Shown: piece by piece, positions 28,068-36,267 of the stretch
How the letters are laid out: every line of letters starts with the position of its first letter
How positions within the stretch are numbered: the stretch's first letter is position 1
From: Hyphomicrobium sp.
GTDB lineage: Bacteria > Pseudomonadota > Alphaproteobacteria > Rhizobiales > Hyphomicrobiaceae
Assembly: GCA_022844105.1 (NCBI GenBank)
Contig: JALHMJ010000002.1
Coordinates: 1 to 64,000 of the forward strand
DNA: 64,000 nucleotides
Direction: 5' to 3'
The notes under the pieces: generated by a model
What the model saw: only the letters and a program-made list of their open reading frames with translations
Databases searched by the model: none
Told to the model about the DNA's origin: nothing
Translations under genes and position numbers: made by a program

Positions 28068-28278
28068 ACGCGCGAGCGGCGAAAGACATATATCGCGCTC
28101 GAAATTCACAGCGGTAGACGCGCTATTCATCAAAATGCGCAACGTGGACATTGTGGCCGATGATACAGGTTTCCATTCAGATGACGACTTGGCCATCCGC
28201 AGTCCGGCAGTCGTAAGGATACGGGCCCAAGACCCCTGCACCGCCAGTCAGAAGAATGGCCCTTCTCTCCCCAATCAC
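28068..28278 (-). pseudogene. Decayed N-terminal part of a UDP-glucuronate decarboxylase-like gene
   Basis: Reading the minus strand from GTG at 28278 gives GERRAILLTGGAGVLG, then DCRTADGQVVI, stop, METCIIGHNVHVAHFD, stop, and CEFRARYMSFAARA, all in one frame. Each piece lines up in order with the start of the intact gene at 28931-29896 ([46 protein letters not shown]). The glycine motif is kept but the frame has two in-frame stops before codon 60 and ends at 28068-28070. It is an old partial duplicate or the remnant of another copy of the locus. Confidence 0.72.
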
Positions 28279-28297
28279 TTGGACATTAGAGACTTGA

Positions 28298-28396
28298 GTT
28301 CAGCTGGCGGGATTTGACATCGCGGGCTCGGCCGAAATCGCCGGCGACATCGTCGCCCCGGCCGGCTCGCACGACGCTCGGGAGGCATTGCGCTAG
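28298..28396 (+). pseudogene. Possible 3' remnant of an antitoxin gene
   Basis: A 32-codon open stretch (LAGFDIAGSAEIAGDIVAP and onward) follows a TGA at 28295 and ends in TAG directly before the GTG of the toxin remnant. Directly adjacent stop and start codons are typical for vapB-vapC pairs. The sequence itself is too short to name, so this rests on position. Confidence 0.3.
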
Positions 28397-28795
28397 GTGC
28401 GTTTCGTCCTCGATACCTACATCTGGATATGGGGCTTGGTCGCACCCGATTGACTGTCTTCGGACGTGCGCGCCACTCTCTCCAATACGGAGCACGAGTT
28501 TCGTCGCTCCGCGATCAGCGTCTGGGAGACGCTGGTCTTGATCCGAAAAGGACGCTTGCTGGTCGCACCCACGAGCGCTCAAAATTGGGTCGCAGACGAT
28601 CTGGCCCGATCACCCGTGTGCCAGGCTCCAATCTCGGGCGAGGCTGTGATGGCCAGCGAGCACCTCACACTCGATCATTGGGATCCCGCGGACCGCTTCA
28701 TTGCGGCCACCGCGCGTGTGCTGGATGCAATGCTCATCACGGCCAACCAATGGCTCATTGGTTGGCCAAGCATCAAGGTTCTTGTGAACCGATAA
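28397..28795 (+). pseudogene. PIN-domain toxin (VapC-like), broken by an in-frame stop
   Basis: From GTG at 28397 the frame reads VRFVLDTYIWIWGLVAPD, then TGA, and continues in the same frame as LSSDVRATLSNTEHEF through to TAA at 28793-28795. The order of motifs is that of PIN ribonucleases: LDTYIW (first Asp), SAISVWE (Glu) and WDPADRFIAATA (Asp). The last acidic position, normally LVTAD, reads LITAN. The gene thus has a stop at codon 19 and has also lost one metal ligand. A start after the stop would lack the first catalytic Asp. Confidence 0.78.
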
Positions 28796-28930
28796 GAGCC
28801 TTTTTGTTTTGGACCGCAAGGGTTCCAACAAGAATGGCTTTTTAGGGGGGCACGTCGCCCCAAGACGGACCTGGGCCATGCAGGCAGCATGCTTTCAGAA
28901 TAACGGCCAGCCACGGTGCAGCCGCAAAAA

Positions 28931-29896
28931 TCATCGCTCCGCATTCCTTCCCTCTGACAGCAACCGGTCGAAGTACCCGATCGTGTGCCGCAAGCCATCT
29001 TGCAGCGCCACCGTCGGCTCCCAGCCGAGTTTCTCGCGCGCTAACGTGATGTTCGGCTGACGCTGTTTGGGATCATCTTGCGGCAGCGGCAGGAAAGTCA
29101 GCGTTGACTTGGAGCCCGTCATCTCGATCGCGAGTTCAGCCAATTCCTTGATCGTGAACTCGCTGGGATTGCCGAGGTTGACCGGTCCCGTCAGGTCCGG
29201 AGGCGACTCCATCAACCGAATGAAGCCTTCGATCAGATCATCGACGTAGCAGAACGACCGGGTCTGCGAGCCATCGCCGTAGATGGTGATGGGCTCGCCC
29301 TTCAAAGCCTGCACGACGAAGTTCGAGACGACACGTCCGTCGTTGGGGTGCATGCGCGGCCCGTAGGTATTGAAGATCCGTGCCACCTTGATTTCGAGTT
29401 TATGCTGCCGCCAGTAATCGAAGAACAACGTTTCGGCACACCGCTTGCCCTCGTCGTAACAGGACCGCGGTCCGATCGGATTGACGTTGCCCCAATAGTC
29501 CTCGGTCTGCGGGTGCACACTGGGGTCGCCGTAGACCTCCGAGGTCGAGGCCTGGAATATCCTCGCCTTCAATCGTTTGGCCAGCCCCAGCATATTGATC
29601 GCGCCATGCACGCTGGTCTTCGTCGTCTGCACGGGATCATGCTGGTAGTGGATCGGAGACGCAGGGCAGGCCAGATTATAGATCTCGTCGACTTCGACGT
29701 AGAGCGGGAAGGTCACGTCGTGGCGCATGAACTCAAAGCGCGGATGACCGATGAGATGCTCGATGTTGCGCTTTGAGCCTGTAAAAAAATTGTCGAGGCA
29801 GATGACATCGTGTCCCTGCGCAATGAGCCGATCACACAGATGCGAGCCGAGAAAACCTGCTCCACCGGTCACAAGGATCGTTTTTTCTCGGCGCAT
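28931..29896 (-). CDS. UDP-glucuronate decarboxylase (UDP-xylose synthase)
   Basis: A 321-aa short-chain dehydrogenase that turns UDP-glucuronic acid into UDP-xylose with NAD. The glycine motif is [11 protein letters not shown] at residues 9-19, [14 protein letters not shown] is the family block that follows, [10 protein letters not shown] gives the catalytic serine/threonine, and [10 protein letters not shown] gives the YxxxK pair. [16 protein letters not shown] is a further UXS signature and length is normal. It provides UDP-xylose for the glycan. It is alone in a 220-base gap after the sugar-phosphate transferase gene, so it may have its own promoter, where two inverted repeats lie. A decayed homologous fragment sits about 650 bases downstream. 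Confidence 0.92.
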   Translation of the reverse strand: MRREKTILVTGGAGFLGSHLCDRLIAQGHDVICLDNFFTGSKRNIEHLIGHPRFEFMRHDVTFPLYVEVDEIYNLACPASPIHYQHDPVQTTKTSVHGAINMLGLAKRLKARIFQASTSEVYGDPSVHPQTEDYWGNVNPIGPRSCYDEGKRCAETLFFDYWRQHKLEIKVARIFNTYGPRMHPNDGRVVSNFVVQALKGEPITIYGDGSQTRSFCYVDDLIEGFIRLMESPPDLTGPVNLGNPSEFTIKELAELAIEMTGSKSTLTFLPLPQDDPKQRQPNITLAREKLGWEPTVALQDGLRHTIGYFDRLLSEGRNAER

Positions 29897-29976
29897 TGAC
29901 GCTCCCGTTCAGGTCGGAATTTGGTGCGTGACCCATCACGACGGTCGGCATCAATTTGGACAAGCTACCGCACTTG

Positions 29977-29995
29977 GGGTGACTCGAAATCACCC
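29977..29995. promoter_or_regulatory. Inverted repeat upstream of UDP-xylose synthase
   Basis: GGGTGA-N7-TCACCC is a perfect six-base inverted repeat about 80 bases before the start codon at 29896. The spacing of half-sites would suit a dimeric regulator. No known motif is recognised. Confidence 0.35.
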
Positions 29996-30027
29996 GCGCT
30001 CACTTATCACCATTCTGACCAGAGGAC

Positions 30028-30039
30028 CGCCATATGGCG
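30028..30039. promoter_or_regulatory. 12-base perfect palindrome
   Basis: CGCCATATGGCG is a perfect palindrome 131 bases before the UDP-xylose synthase start and 78 bases after the upstream gene. Together with the repeat at 29977-29995 it suggests a regulatory region, but chance is possible. Confidence 0.3.
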
Positions 30040-30116
30040 AATCCGAGGCTCTGGCCAACCAGCCGTCGCCCGAACAACATGAGCCAAACTGACTGCATAG
30101 ACTAAAAAATCGAGGC

Positions 30117-31712
30117 TTACGCGATCCTCCGGTTCGGCCGTGCACGGCCGGCGAGAGCCCGGGCCTCATCACTGACGTAGTCGCCAACCTTCGATGTTGC
30201 CGAAGCGCTCACGTCCCAAGCCTTACGGATAGCCTCAGCATTGGGTTTTTCCCCAAACAGCACCATGACAGCGGTGCGCAGGATGATCTCAAGATCGAGC
30301 CGGAAAGACGCATGGCGCACATACCAGATATCGAGGGCCGCCTTATCGACCGCCGACAGATGCCTTCCACCTCGAACCTGGGCCCATCCAGTCAGACCAG
30401 GGCGCACCAGAAGACGTGCGGCAAAGCCGGCCGGTTGATCAACGGGAAGCAGCGGACGCGGCCCGACAAACGACATCTGACCCTTGAGAATATGAAACAG
30501 CTGCGGCAGTTCATCCAACCGGGATTGCCGAAGAAGCGAGCCCACGCGTGTCAGCCGCTGATCATCGGGAATGAGCCGACCACTCTCGTCGTGCGCCGCC
30601 TGCATCGTTCGCAGTTTGTAAATTCTGAAAGGTCGGCCACCCAGGCCCGGCCTCTGCTGCCAGAAGAGAATGGGCCGCCCCACATCCACAGCGGCCAGCA
30701 GGGTAACAACGATTATGACCGGGGCCAGAAGCACGATCAATACCCCAGCGCCAAGGGCATCCAAAACCCGCTTTACCTGCCAGTAGCGGTTCTCTTTGAG
30801 TTGATCCCGCTCGTGCGGATGAACCGTCAGGATCTCGTTCTCAGTGGCCACCGGGGACGCCCCGAATGTGTCCCGATCGCCGTCATCAGGCATGTTCGGT
30901 TTCAGCAACGCGACATCCTGATCCGCTACATCGCCATCTACATCAAACCCTAACGACTGGGCGAGCATCGATACGCGCAGGTTGGAAACGGCTTCGATCT
31001 CACGCAGGGCAATCTGCGCTTCCTTGCTGAGGCTTGACCATTTGCTGGTGACAACAATACGTTCCACAGTGACGCCGTGAACTTCGAGATCCTTGATGAT
31101 CGACCCAATCTGTTCTGGCACACCGAGCACGGGGTAACGGTGCATAAGATGACCGGTATGACGCTCAGTTTGTCCGATCAGCCCGGCGATATGCACCTGC
31201 TTCGGGTTGAGTTCATGCGCCGACTGCAGATAAAGCTCCGTCAGCCGGTTGAGGCCGACAAGCAGCACCGATGGCGGGATGAGAGTTTCAGCCGCGACGG
31301 TCTTTGAAAATTGCACGGCGGCTTGCCCGCGAACGGCATAACGCAAGCGCATGAAGACCCGCGCGCCGACGAGCAACACCAGGATAAGGATGGCCTGAAT
31401 GAAGGGGATCGAGCGCGCCAACCCATCCAATCGCGAAACCGCAAAGTTGAGCGCCACGGCACCGAGCACGATGGCCGCGGATGCGGCCAGAATATAAAGA
31501 TAGTCGGTCATCGACGTGAACCGCCACACCGAGCGATTGAGCCCGAACAGCGGAATGATCACGCAAGCGGTGGCCAAGGTGCCGGCGAAGTACGGCCATA
31601 GCGTCGCGACCTTTTCGAGCCCGACCTCGAAATTGTCGCGAATGGCAAAGGCCAAAACCGTGGCGATGGCGACCAGCAACAAATCCACAAAAAATGACAT
31701 CAAGCGACGCAC
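30117..31712 (-). CDS. Undecaprenyl-phosphate sugar phosphotransferase (WbaP/WcaJ type)
   Basis: A 531-aa polyisoprenyl-phosphate hexose-1-phosphate transferase that starts glycan assembly by placing the first sugar phosphate on undecaprenyl phosphate. Four to five hydrophobic segments occupy residues 5-130, followed by a nucleotide-binding-like soluble domain (about 150-300). The catalytic domain starts after the hydrophobic GVLIVLLAPVIIVVTLLAAV, with FWQQRPGLGGRPFRIYKLRT, DELPQLFHILKGQMSFVGPR and RPGLTGWAQVRG, all intact. It should serve the Wzx/Wzy-dependent route. It lies upstream of UDP-xylose synthase and downstream of the polymerase/ligase gene. First sugar (glucose or galactose) is not evident. 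Confidence 0.93.
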   Translation of the reverse strand: MRRLMSFFVDLLLVAIATVLAFAIRDNFEVGLEKVATLWPYFAGTLATACVIIPLFGLNRSVWRFTSMTDYLYILAASAAIVLGAVALNFAVSRLDGLARSIPFIQAILILVLLVGARVFMRLRYAVRGQAAVQFSKTVAAETLIPPSVLLVGLNRLTELYLQSAHELNPKQVHIAGLIGQTERHTGHLMHRYPVLGVPEQIGSIIKDLEVHGVTVERIVVTSKWSSLSKEAQIALREIEAVSNLRVSMLAQSLGFDVDGDVADQDVALLKPNMPDDGDRDTFGASPVATENEILTVHPHERDQLKENRYWQVKRVLDALGAGVLIVLLAPVIIVVTLLAAVDVGRPILFWQQRPGLGGRPFRIYKLRTMQAAHDESGRLIPDDQRLTRVGSLLRQSRLDELPQLFHILKGQMSFVGPRPLLPVDQPAGFAARLLVRPGLTGWAQVRGGRHLSAVDKAALDIWYVRHASFRLDLEIILRTAVMVLFGEKPNAEAIRKAWDVSASATSKVGDYVSDEARALAGRARPNRRIA

Positions 31713-31873
31713 GGAATTCGCCTCGCAATAAGATCAATAAGTAGTTGAACGCATCCCACCAGTTGTTTTATCGGCCAGACGCTCCGGCGGCGCAAGAACC
31801 ATCCCGCAACACCCTGTGGGCAACCGATATTCACGCCACGGTTGCGAGATCAGACGGACCTAAGTCAGAAAAT

Positions 31874-33619
31874 TTAAGCGTCCTCTTCCCGCTTTTTAGA
31901 CTCCGGAGGTTTGCGCCAGGCATCCGGCCACTCGATCTCCGATCCCCACTGTTGTTGGGAACTTTTGCGATCAGCCTTCTCACGCGGTGCCTCGGCACCT
32001 GAAGGCTGTTCAATCTTCGCTTCGATTACAATCGGATTTGATGGCGACTCGGGCCACGCCCAATCCGCGCGAAATGGCTCCACGCTTGCCTCGCCTTTGG
32101 CTAGCCCTGCTCCCTCCGCCACCGGCCAGGCAACATCTGGCACTGTATGGATAGGCGCCGTTTTCCTCCCGACAGCCGGTCCAGCTTCCTCGTAAGCCAT
32201 CGCACGCTCTGGCACCAGGACGGACCGGTCACGGATCTCCAGCGAATCGGCATCCTTAACACCAGATGCAGTGGGCTCTATCAGCAAACCGCAGACCAGC
32301 GCGAACACCGCCATCATCGCGGTCGTGCGCAACGGATAATCGACCAGCGAATGGAACAGCAAGAGCACGATCACGAGCGTGGCGGCTCGCATGAGAAGCA
32401 GATCCAGCGATGCGGCGTGCGGAAAAAGATCGCTCGAATTCGAGCGCCACACCTGCCAGATTTTGATCGCGATCCAGCCGGCGAACAGGCTCATGAGAAG
32501 AAGACCCACCACGCCGGTCTCAAGCCAAACCTCCAGCAAATCGTTGTGAGCACGATTGGCGAACCGATCGAGAAGCGCATCCTCGGGCTTTTCGAAAAAA
32601 GCATAAACCGGCACGAAGGAGCCAAGCCCCGATCCGAAAGGCATGAAGGCCATCGCGGCCGCCCACGTGTTGCGCGCAAACGCCAACCGAGCATCGGCCA
32701 AGGGGTCCGCCTCGAAGCGTTCCAGAACGCGATATAGAGCGTACTGCGACGCGAGTATGATGACGAGCACCACCGCCGCCGCAACAAACCTTTTGCTCCC
32801 GATTCCCAACTCGCTACGCTCGTCCGATTGAGCCAGCGCCGCAATGCCCAGCAACGCGATTATGGTCAGGCCGAGGCCCGCGCGAGATCGAGACATGATC
32901 CCGGCTGACAAAAAGACGACGAGTAGGACAAAGCACCCGATCACCGCGACCATGCGACGATTGCGCGTGCCGCTGATCGCCACTGCGGCCACATCTTGCA
33001 CGCTGTAAATGGCAAAGGCCGCCGTGAACAACACGAGGCTGTAAAGCAGGGCCGCAAAGTGGTTGCGGTTAGCGAAAAAGCCAACGGCCTCACCGCCGCT
33101 GTCGAGACCCAGCGTGCTGAGCCAGCCGCCTTGAGCGACTTGAATGAGCCCGATGAAACTTGCGAGGACCCCCACACCCAACAGCAACAGAAGAAGATTA
33201 CGCCTCTCCAAATAGGCCATCTGACGTGTAGCGATGAAGACCGCAAGCGCGGGGATCAACGACGTCAGAGTGAGCCATGTGGCGTGCGGCGTGAGACTGA
33301 GCGGCCGCCAGCCCAGATCATGCCCGGATAGGGTCAACGCCTCGACGACCCGATCGCGAAACGGCAGCGCAGTCCACAGTGCCGGAGGCATGGGAACCAA
33401 CTGCACAAGCGGGATGAGGCAAAGGCCAAGGCAAAAGAGAAGAGGCCAATCGCGTTTTAGGCTCCGCTCCGTCAAAGACCAAAGCAGAAGCGGCACAGCC
33501 AAGAGTTGCAGCAGCGCGTCGGCAACAAAGCCGGAGCGCGTCGCTCCGCCGAACACGACGCAGAGGACGAGGTACAGACCTAAGAAAATGAACCGGCCTT
33601 TGTTGGCCAGATGAACCAT
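31874..33619 (-). CDS. O-antigen ligase/polymerase family membrane protein
   Basis: A 581-aa protein from the preferred ATG at 33619 (MVHLANKGRFIFLG); the longer frame to 33799 starts at GTG and overlaps the next gene. About twelve hydrophobic segments are followed by a 130-residue hydrophilic tail rich in proline and glutamate. The Wzy_C region reads FFANRNHFAALLYSLVLF and SRSRAGLGLT, and FANRAHNDLLEVWLETG is the usual periplasmic-loop motif with conserved HNxxLE. Such proteins join glycan repeat units (Wzy) or ligate to lipid A (WaaL). With Wza, Wzc and an initiating transferase next door, polymerisation is the more likely role. Confidence 0.87.
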   Translation of the reverse strand: MVHLANKGRFIFLGLYLVLCVVFGGATRSGFVADALLQLLAVPLLLWSLTERSLKRDWPLLFCLGLCLIPLVQLVPMPPALWTALPFRDRVVEALTLSGHDLGWRPLSLTPHATWLTLTSLIPALAVFIATRQMAYLERRNLLLLLLGVGVLASFIGLIQVAQGGWLSTLGLDSGGEAVGFFANRNHFAALLYSLVLFTAAFAIYSVQDVAAVAISGTRNRRMVAVIGCFVLLVVFLSAGIMSRSRAGLGLTIIALLGIAALAQSDERSELGIGSKRFVAAAVVLVIILASQYALYRVLERFEADPLADARLAFARNTWAAAMAFMPFGSGLGSFVPVYAFFEKPEDALLDRFANRAHNDLLEVWLETGVVGLLLMSLFAGWIAIKIWQVWRSNSSDLFPHAASLDLLLMRAATLVIVLLLFHSLVDYPLRTTAMMAVFALVCGLLIEPTASGVKDADSLEIRDRSVLVPERAMAYEEAGPAVGRKTAPIHTVPDVAWPVAEGAGLAKGEASVEPFRADWAWPESPSNPIVIEAKIEQPSGAEAPREKADRKSSQQQWGSEIEWPDAWRKPPESKKREEDA

Positions 33620-33671
33620 TCGGTCGACCGCGATATCCTCAATCCTCCACCAAGCCGGCAGGTAGGACGAT

Positions 33672-34064
33672 TTACTGGCTCGCCGGCTTATCGTTATCGC
33701 TGCCTCCACCGAGCGCAACAGCGGCCGCGACGCCACCGGCAACCACAAGCCCCCCGATGACCAACGTGTAATCAACCGGCTCCGTTTGTGGCCCACCACA
33801 GGGAGACACCGTTCCTATCACGACGACAGCGCCGATTTCGACGGGCTGACGGCATCCATCATCGTAAGCGATCTCCCCCAAACCACCGGCGGTGACCATG
33901 ACAACATCACCGGCTGCGCCCTGGACGGAGCCTTCCACCAGCTTATAGCCGGCACCACGATCAATATAGACCGGCCCATTTTTAACAATGATCAGCGCTG
34001 CGCTGGCGTTCGACGCCGTCGCCAGCAACGCTAAAGCACTGCAAAATATAGACAAACGCTTCAT
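33672..34064 (-). CDS. Small exported protein of unknown function
   Basis: A 130-aa protein from the ATG at 34064 (MKRLSIFCSALALLATASNA), which gives a clear signal peptide; the longer frame to 34121 hides it. After cleavage near ASA, the mature part has IIVKNGPVYIDRGAGYKLVEG and two cysteines (DDGCRQP, VSPCGGP) that could form a disulfide. The C-terminus has a hydrophobic Gly/Ala-rich helix (VIGGLVVAGGVAAAVALGG) before a short polar tail. Small proteins of this plan are common beside EPS genes; I cannot name a function. It is probably first in the minus-strand unit with the polymerase gene 52 bases downstream. Confidence 0.72.
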   Translation of the reverse strand: MKRLSIFCSALALLATASNASAALIIVKNGPVYIDRGAGYKLVEGSVQGAAGDVVMVTAGGLGEIAYDDGCRQPVEIGAVVVIGTVSPCGGPQTEPVDYTLVIGGLVVAGGVAAAVALGGGSDNDKPASQ

Positions 34065-34524
34065 GCGCCGCCCCGTTGGATTAGCACCCAAATCGAAACG
34101 CAACAACCAATCAGTTGACAATGCACCGGCTCAATCTGGACAGACGAACTCAGTGTGGATGGAAAGAGGTTGGAGCCTAAACTGCTCTGCGCACAGGACA
34201 ATTTCCTTTTGCGAGTCTCCAAAGCCACAGCCGGCAATTCTTCGCAATGAGATCTGCAAAAACATTGACGTCGATGGCCAGCGCAACCACTCTTTGTCTG
34301 GTTCGATTAAGCAATTCTTACCGGCGCACAAATGTGCGCTCGAATACCTGTTTCCAGTCACCGATGTCGCTGGTTTGCCGCACTTACGGCGCAACCGTGC
34401 GGCAAAATTGGAATTACATGCGATTCAGAATTGCCGTGCACGTCCTATTTATCGCGTTGTCAGTTCAAGCCGGGAATTCCTTCGATCGCTATCTATCGAT
34501 AGCTTTCAATAGAAGCGCACGCCC
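34065..34524. promoter_or_regulatory. 460-base divergent promoter region
   Basis: The region separates the small exported protein gene (minus) from the cpsB operon (plus), so it should hold both promoters. Short frames on both strands (for example minus 34131-34394) overlap each other and resemble nothing known. I do not see a confident -35/-10 pair. An inverted repeat lies at 34488-34503. Confidence 0.55.
34488..34503. promoter_or_regulatory. Inverted repeat just before cpsB
   Basis: GCTATC-TATC-GATAGC is a perfect inverted repeat that contains the ten-base palindrome CTATCGATAG. It ends 21 bases before the cpsB start codon, so it would overlap the leader or promoter end. This position suits an operator or an mRNA hairpin. 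Confidence 0.4.
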
Positions 34525-35379
34525 ATGATCGATCTGCACAGTCATCTTCTGCCCGGCATTGATGACGGGGCCAAAGACCTCGCCCTGGCCCTGCGCATGG
34601 CCGAGGCTTTTGTCGCCGACGGCGTCGAGGTCGTGGCCTGCACGCCGCACATTCTCCCGGGCCTCTACCACAACTCCGGGCCGCAAATCCGCCAAGCTGT
34701 TGCAACACTCCAGGCCGCGCTTGAAGCTGAAAACATTCCGCTTCGGCTTATCACAGGGGCCGACAACCACGTCGTGGCCGATTTTGTCGTCAGACTGAAA
34801 TCGGGTCACTTGCTCACATTGGGCGACACCCGCTACGTCCTGGTCGAGCCGCCGCATCACGTCGCCCCCGCCCGCTTGGACGCGTTGTTCTTCAATATCC
34901 TCGTCGCAGGCTTCGTCCCGATCCTGACTCACCCCGAACGCCTGACGTGGATCAAGTCGGAGTACGCCCTGATGCAACGGCTCGTGCAAAACGGGGTGTG
35001 GTTGCAGGTGACGTCTGGCTCGCTCTCTGGTGCATTTGGGCGCGATGCGCGATATTGGGCTGAAAGGCTGCTGGACGAGGGATATGTTCATATCCTCGCA
35101 ACCGACGCGCATGACATTACGCATCGGCCGCCGGATCTGGCCCGGGGCCGCGACATCGTCGCCAAGAGACTTTGTGAGCGTGAGGCAACCCATCTGGTCC
35201 AGACGCGGCCAAGGGGAATTCTCGACAACCGCGCGCCGTCTGAACTACCACTGCCACGAGGGAGACTCGTCAATGATTCGAACTTGGACAGACGAGGCAA
35301 GTCGGTTCGTCAGCCGGATGGTTTTCCTCGGGGGAATGCTAATTGGTCTGACCGGGTGCGGCGCCTCTTTAACGAATGA
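34525..35379 (+). CDS. cpsB: PHP-type protein-tyrosine phosphatase, CpsB/YwqE-like
   Basis: A 284-aa metal-dependent phosphatase of the PHP fold. The metal ligands are visible in order: MIDLHSHLLPGIDDGAKD (residues 1-18), ACTPHILPG, the GADNHV block, LTHPERL and ATDAHD. In Gram-positive capsule loci this protein removes phosphate from the Wzc/CpsD-type tyrosine kinase, and here it opens the operon with Wza and Wzc. The last 40 residues overlap the start of the Wza gene by 107 bases. That tail is beyond the domain and looks like low-constraint extension. The start is the first ATG after the promoter region. Confidence 0.9.
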   Translation: MIDLHSHLLPGIDDGAKDLALALRMAEAFVADGVEVVACTPHILPGLYHNSGPQIRQAVATLQAALEAENIPLRLITGADNHVVADFVVRLKSGHLLTLGDTRYVLVEPPHHVAPARLDALFFNILVAGFVPILTHPERLTWIKSEYALMQRLVQNGVWLQVTSGSLSGAFGRDARYWAERLLDEGYVHILATDAHDITHRPPDLARGRDIVAKRLCEREATHLVQTRPRGILDNRAPSELPLPRGRLVNDSNLDRRGKSVRQPDGFPRGNANWSDRVRRLFNE

Positions 35380-36217
35380 CCAGACCAACACGCTGGCCGC
35401 CAATGGCCAGCCGTCTAACGCTCAGCTTCCCAGCATCACGCCCTCAAACACCCAGACACCGAACGTCCCGACCGCGAACACCCAGAGCCCGAACGCGCAG
35501 GCCCCAAGGGCCGTAACCACCGCGGCGGCACAGACGCCACCCAAGGCGACCGCCGCAACGTCGGTCACGTCGTCATTCGAGTCGGCATCAGGTACTGCTC
35601 CGGCAAAGGCGGAGGCCGTCAATGCCTCTCCGCCGGTCCCCTCGTTAGTGACTTCAACGGCCGCCATCGGCTCGTACAAGATTGGTGCTCAGGATGTTCT
35701 TGACGTCTCGGTCTTCAAAGTCCCCGAACTGACCAAGACCGTACAGGTCGCCGATACGGGAACCGTGAACCTCCCCCTGGTCGGAGAGATCAAGGCGGCG
35801 GGCCGAACGCCTCAGGACGTCGAACGCGAACTGACCCAGAAGTTGGGTGCAAAGTATTTGCAATCGCCGCAGGTCACCGTCTCCATCAAGGAATACAACA
35901 GCCAGCGTGTCACGGTCGACGGCGCGGTAAAGAAGCCCGGTGTGTTCCCGTACCGCAATTCCGTTTCTCTCCTGCAAATCATCGCCATGGCGGACGGCCT
36001 CGACGCGAACTCGGATTCGACGGTCGTCATCTTTCGCCATGAGAAGGGCGAGCGTCAGGCTGCTCGCTTCGATGTGAGCGCGATCCGGAGTGGTGAAGCC
36101 AAGGATCCTCCCATTGAACCGGGTGACGTCATCGTTGTTGGGTCGTCGGCAGTCAAAGAAGCCTTTAACAATGTGCTGAAAGCTCTGCCCCTTGCTGGCA
36201 TGTTCATCGGACTCTAG
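35273..36217 (+). CDS. wza: Polysaccharide export outer-membrane lipoprotein (Wza-like)
   Basis: A 314-aa lipoprotein beginning at ATG 35273, with GAGGGAG ten bases upstream; the longer frame to 35030 lies within cpsB. The signal peptide ends in the lipobox LTGC with the modified cysteine at residue 29. Residues 30-120 are a proline/asparagine/threonine/alanine-rich linker with near-repeats of the SNTQTPN kind. The export domain (YKIGAQDVLDVSVFKVPELT) starts near residue 130 and one SLBB domain (VTVDGAVKKPGVFPYRN) follows. It forms the outer-membrane channel for the glycan. It is shorter at the C-terminus than E. coli Wza and lacks a clear final amphipathic helix. Confidence 0.92.
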   Translation: MIRTWTDEASRFVSRMVFLGGMLIGLTGCGASLTNDQTNTLAANGQPSNAQLPSITPSNTQTPNVPTANTQSPNAQAPRAVTTAAAQTPPKATAATSVTSSFESASGTAPAKAEAVNASPPVPSLVTSTAAIGSYKIGAQDVLDVSVFKVPELTKTVQVADTGTVNLPLVGEIKAAGRTPQDVERELTQKLGAKYLQSPQVTVSIKEYNSQRVTVDGAVKKPGVFPYRNSVSLLQIIAMADGLDANSDSTVVIFRHEKGERQAARFDVSAIRSGEAKDPPIEPGDVIVVGSSAVKEAFNNVLKALPLAGMFIGL

Positions 36218-36267
36218 GTCGTTATCGACCCGATATCGAAGCGGCGACGTCAGCCGAGAACGGAATC

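Noticed and set aside
33988-34512. 174-codon plus-strand frame in the divergent promoter region
   Set aside because: It starts antisense to the small exported protein gene, and its peptide has no domain; the region is needed for two promoters.
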